Source: Terriglobales bacterium | GTDB lineage: Bacteria; Acidobacteriota; Terriglobia; Terriglobales; Acidobacteriaceae | Assembly (NCBI GenBank): GCA_035651655.1 | Contig: DASRFG010000013.1 | Span: 1-64,000, forward strand | Length of the DNA stretch: 64,000 bases | Direction: 5' to 3' | Shown: piece by piece, positions 63,676 through 64,000 of the stretch | How the letters are laid out: each line of letters opens with the position of its first letter | Position numbering within the stretch: position 1 is the first letter of the stretch | The notes under the pieces: generated by a model | Seen by the model: only the letters and a program-made list of their open reading frames with translations | The model's database searches: none | Told to the model about the DNA's origin: nothing | Made by a program: the position numbers and the translations under genes

Positions 63676-64000
63676 CTAGGCCTCTACTGCGGCTCCAGCT
63701 GAGCTTCCCAAGTCCGCCATCTGGGACATGGCGCTTTCAAACCATGTAGGACCCGACTCATCGACATCTTCCGTTGAGCGGCGTCGCCTGTGCGCCCTGT
63801 CCATTGCTGCCTTGGCCAAACGGTCCGCCTGAGAGTTGCTCTCCCGTCGGATATGGGTGATGGCGAAATGGTCCAGCGAGCTAATCAGTCGCTTGCAAAT
63901 TTCATGAATACGCCGCAAAGCCGGGCTCTGGCAGTTATAGGCGCCACTGATCTGGCGTACAACAACCTCGGAATCGCTGAAAACCTGTAACCGGCAGCAC
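63676..64000 (-). CDS. RNase H-like protein, C-terminal part (partial)
   Basis: The minus-strand frame is open to the window edge and reads VFSDSEVVVRQISGAYNC, then HIRRESNSQADRLAKAAMD, the last part of RNase H type 1 (DSxxVV and the NxxADxLA/NxxAD motif with catalytic Asp). A low-complexity tail follows (AHRRRRSTEDVDESGPTW). The start lies beyond 64000. It could be RNase HI or a related ribonuclease-H-fold protein; the tail after NSQAD is longer than usual. Confidence 0.75.
   Translation of the reverse strand, partial: CCRLQVFSDSEVVVRQISGAYNCQSPALRRIHEICKRLISSLDHFAITHIRRESNSQADRLAKAAMDRAHRRRRSTEDVDESGPTWFESAMSQMADLGSSAGAAVEA

Overview
The window most resembles a chromosomal segment of an Acidobacteriota (Terriglobia-like) bacterium. 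Three things point there: a complete alternative complex III (actABCDEF) followed directly by a caa3-type cytochrome c oxidase locus, many small PilZ, GAF and zinc-ribbon proteins of the kind seen in that phylum, and dispersed GTCATYCYGA-type intergenic repeats. The assignment is an inference; the 23S and 5S rRNA pieces would settle it. No CRISPR array, complete transposon, integrase or prophage was seen.

Layout. 1-870: 3' end of a 23S rRNA gene, spacer, 5S rRNA and a bidirectional terminator. 896-8718: MATE exporter, SRPBCC protein with a two-hairpin leader, NTF2-like secreted protein, REC/PilZ and HD-GYP signalling genes, orphan ABC ATPase, tryptophan 2,3-dioxygenase, tRNA-Gly and a secreted protein. 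9051-12786: a tRNA-Cys accessory region in which the 3' part of the tRNA plus about 150 bp of flank recurs 2.67 kb downstream, followed by a frameshifted gene. 12962-21785: Kelch-type secreted protein, cupin, PilZ, PD-(D/E)XK nuclease-like, DUF2203, Big_2 lipoprotein coupled to phosphofructokinase, SH3-like lipoprotein and a PRTase/kinase-like fusion. 21822-24682 (minus): purM-purN-DUF309 and two very small proteins. 24959-27754: ADP-forming acyl-CoA synthetase/GNAT fusion.

27897-40445 is the core of the window: actA-actB-actC-actD-actE-actF, a single-TM protein, sco, coxB, coxA, coxC and coxD, mostly overlapping or tightly spaced. They would form a quinol-to-oxygen branch in which menaquinol is oxidised by ACIII and electrons pass through the cytochrome c domain of CoxB to an A2-type heme-copper oxidase. 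actE has no ATG, GTG or TTG start that would preserve its lipoprotein signal peptide; an ATT with an ideal ribosome binding site overlaps the actD stop codon.

40551-51790: zinc-ribbon protein, FAD/Fe-S dehydrogenase of D-lactate/glycolate type, SLC13/ArsB-like anion permease, acetamidase/formamidase, two paralogous membrane-anchored GAF proteins, a small coiled-coil protein and a PilZ-zinc ribbon-TM-TonB_C fusion. 51815-59274 (minus): AMIN/Amidase_3 cell-wall amidase, benzoate-CoA-ligase-like enzyme, and a three-subunit molybdenum hydroxylase of the form II CO-dehydrogenase-like group (order S-L-M) ending at a clear terminator. 59541-64000: monooxygenase-like protein, MscS channel, AsmA-like protein and a partial RNase H-like gene cut by the window end.

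No single proven new system is evident. The strongest leads are the actE start codon, the PRTase/kinase-like and PilZ/TonB fusions, the two-hairpin leader at 2380-2470, the tRNA-Cys repeat island and the conserved-looking extra gene between actF and sco.
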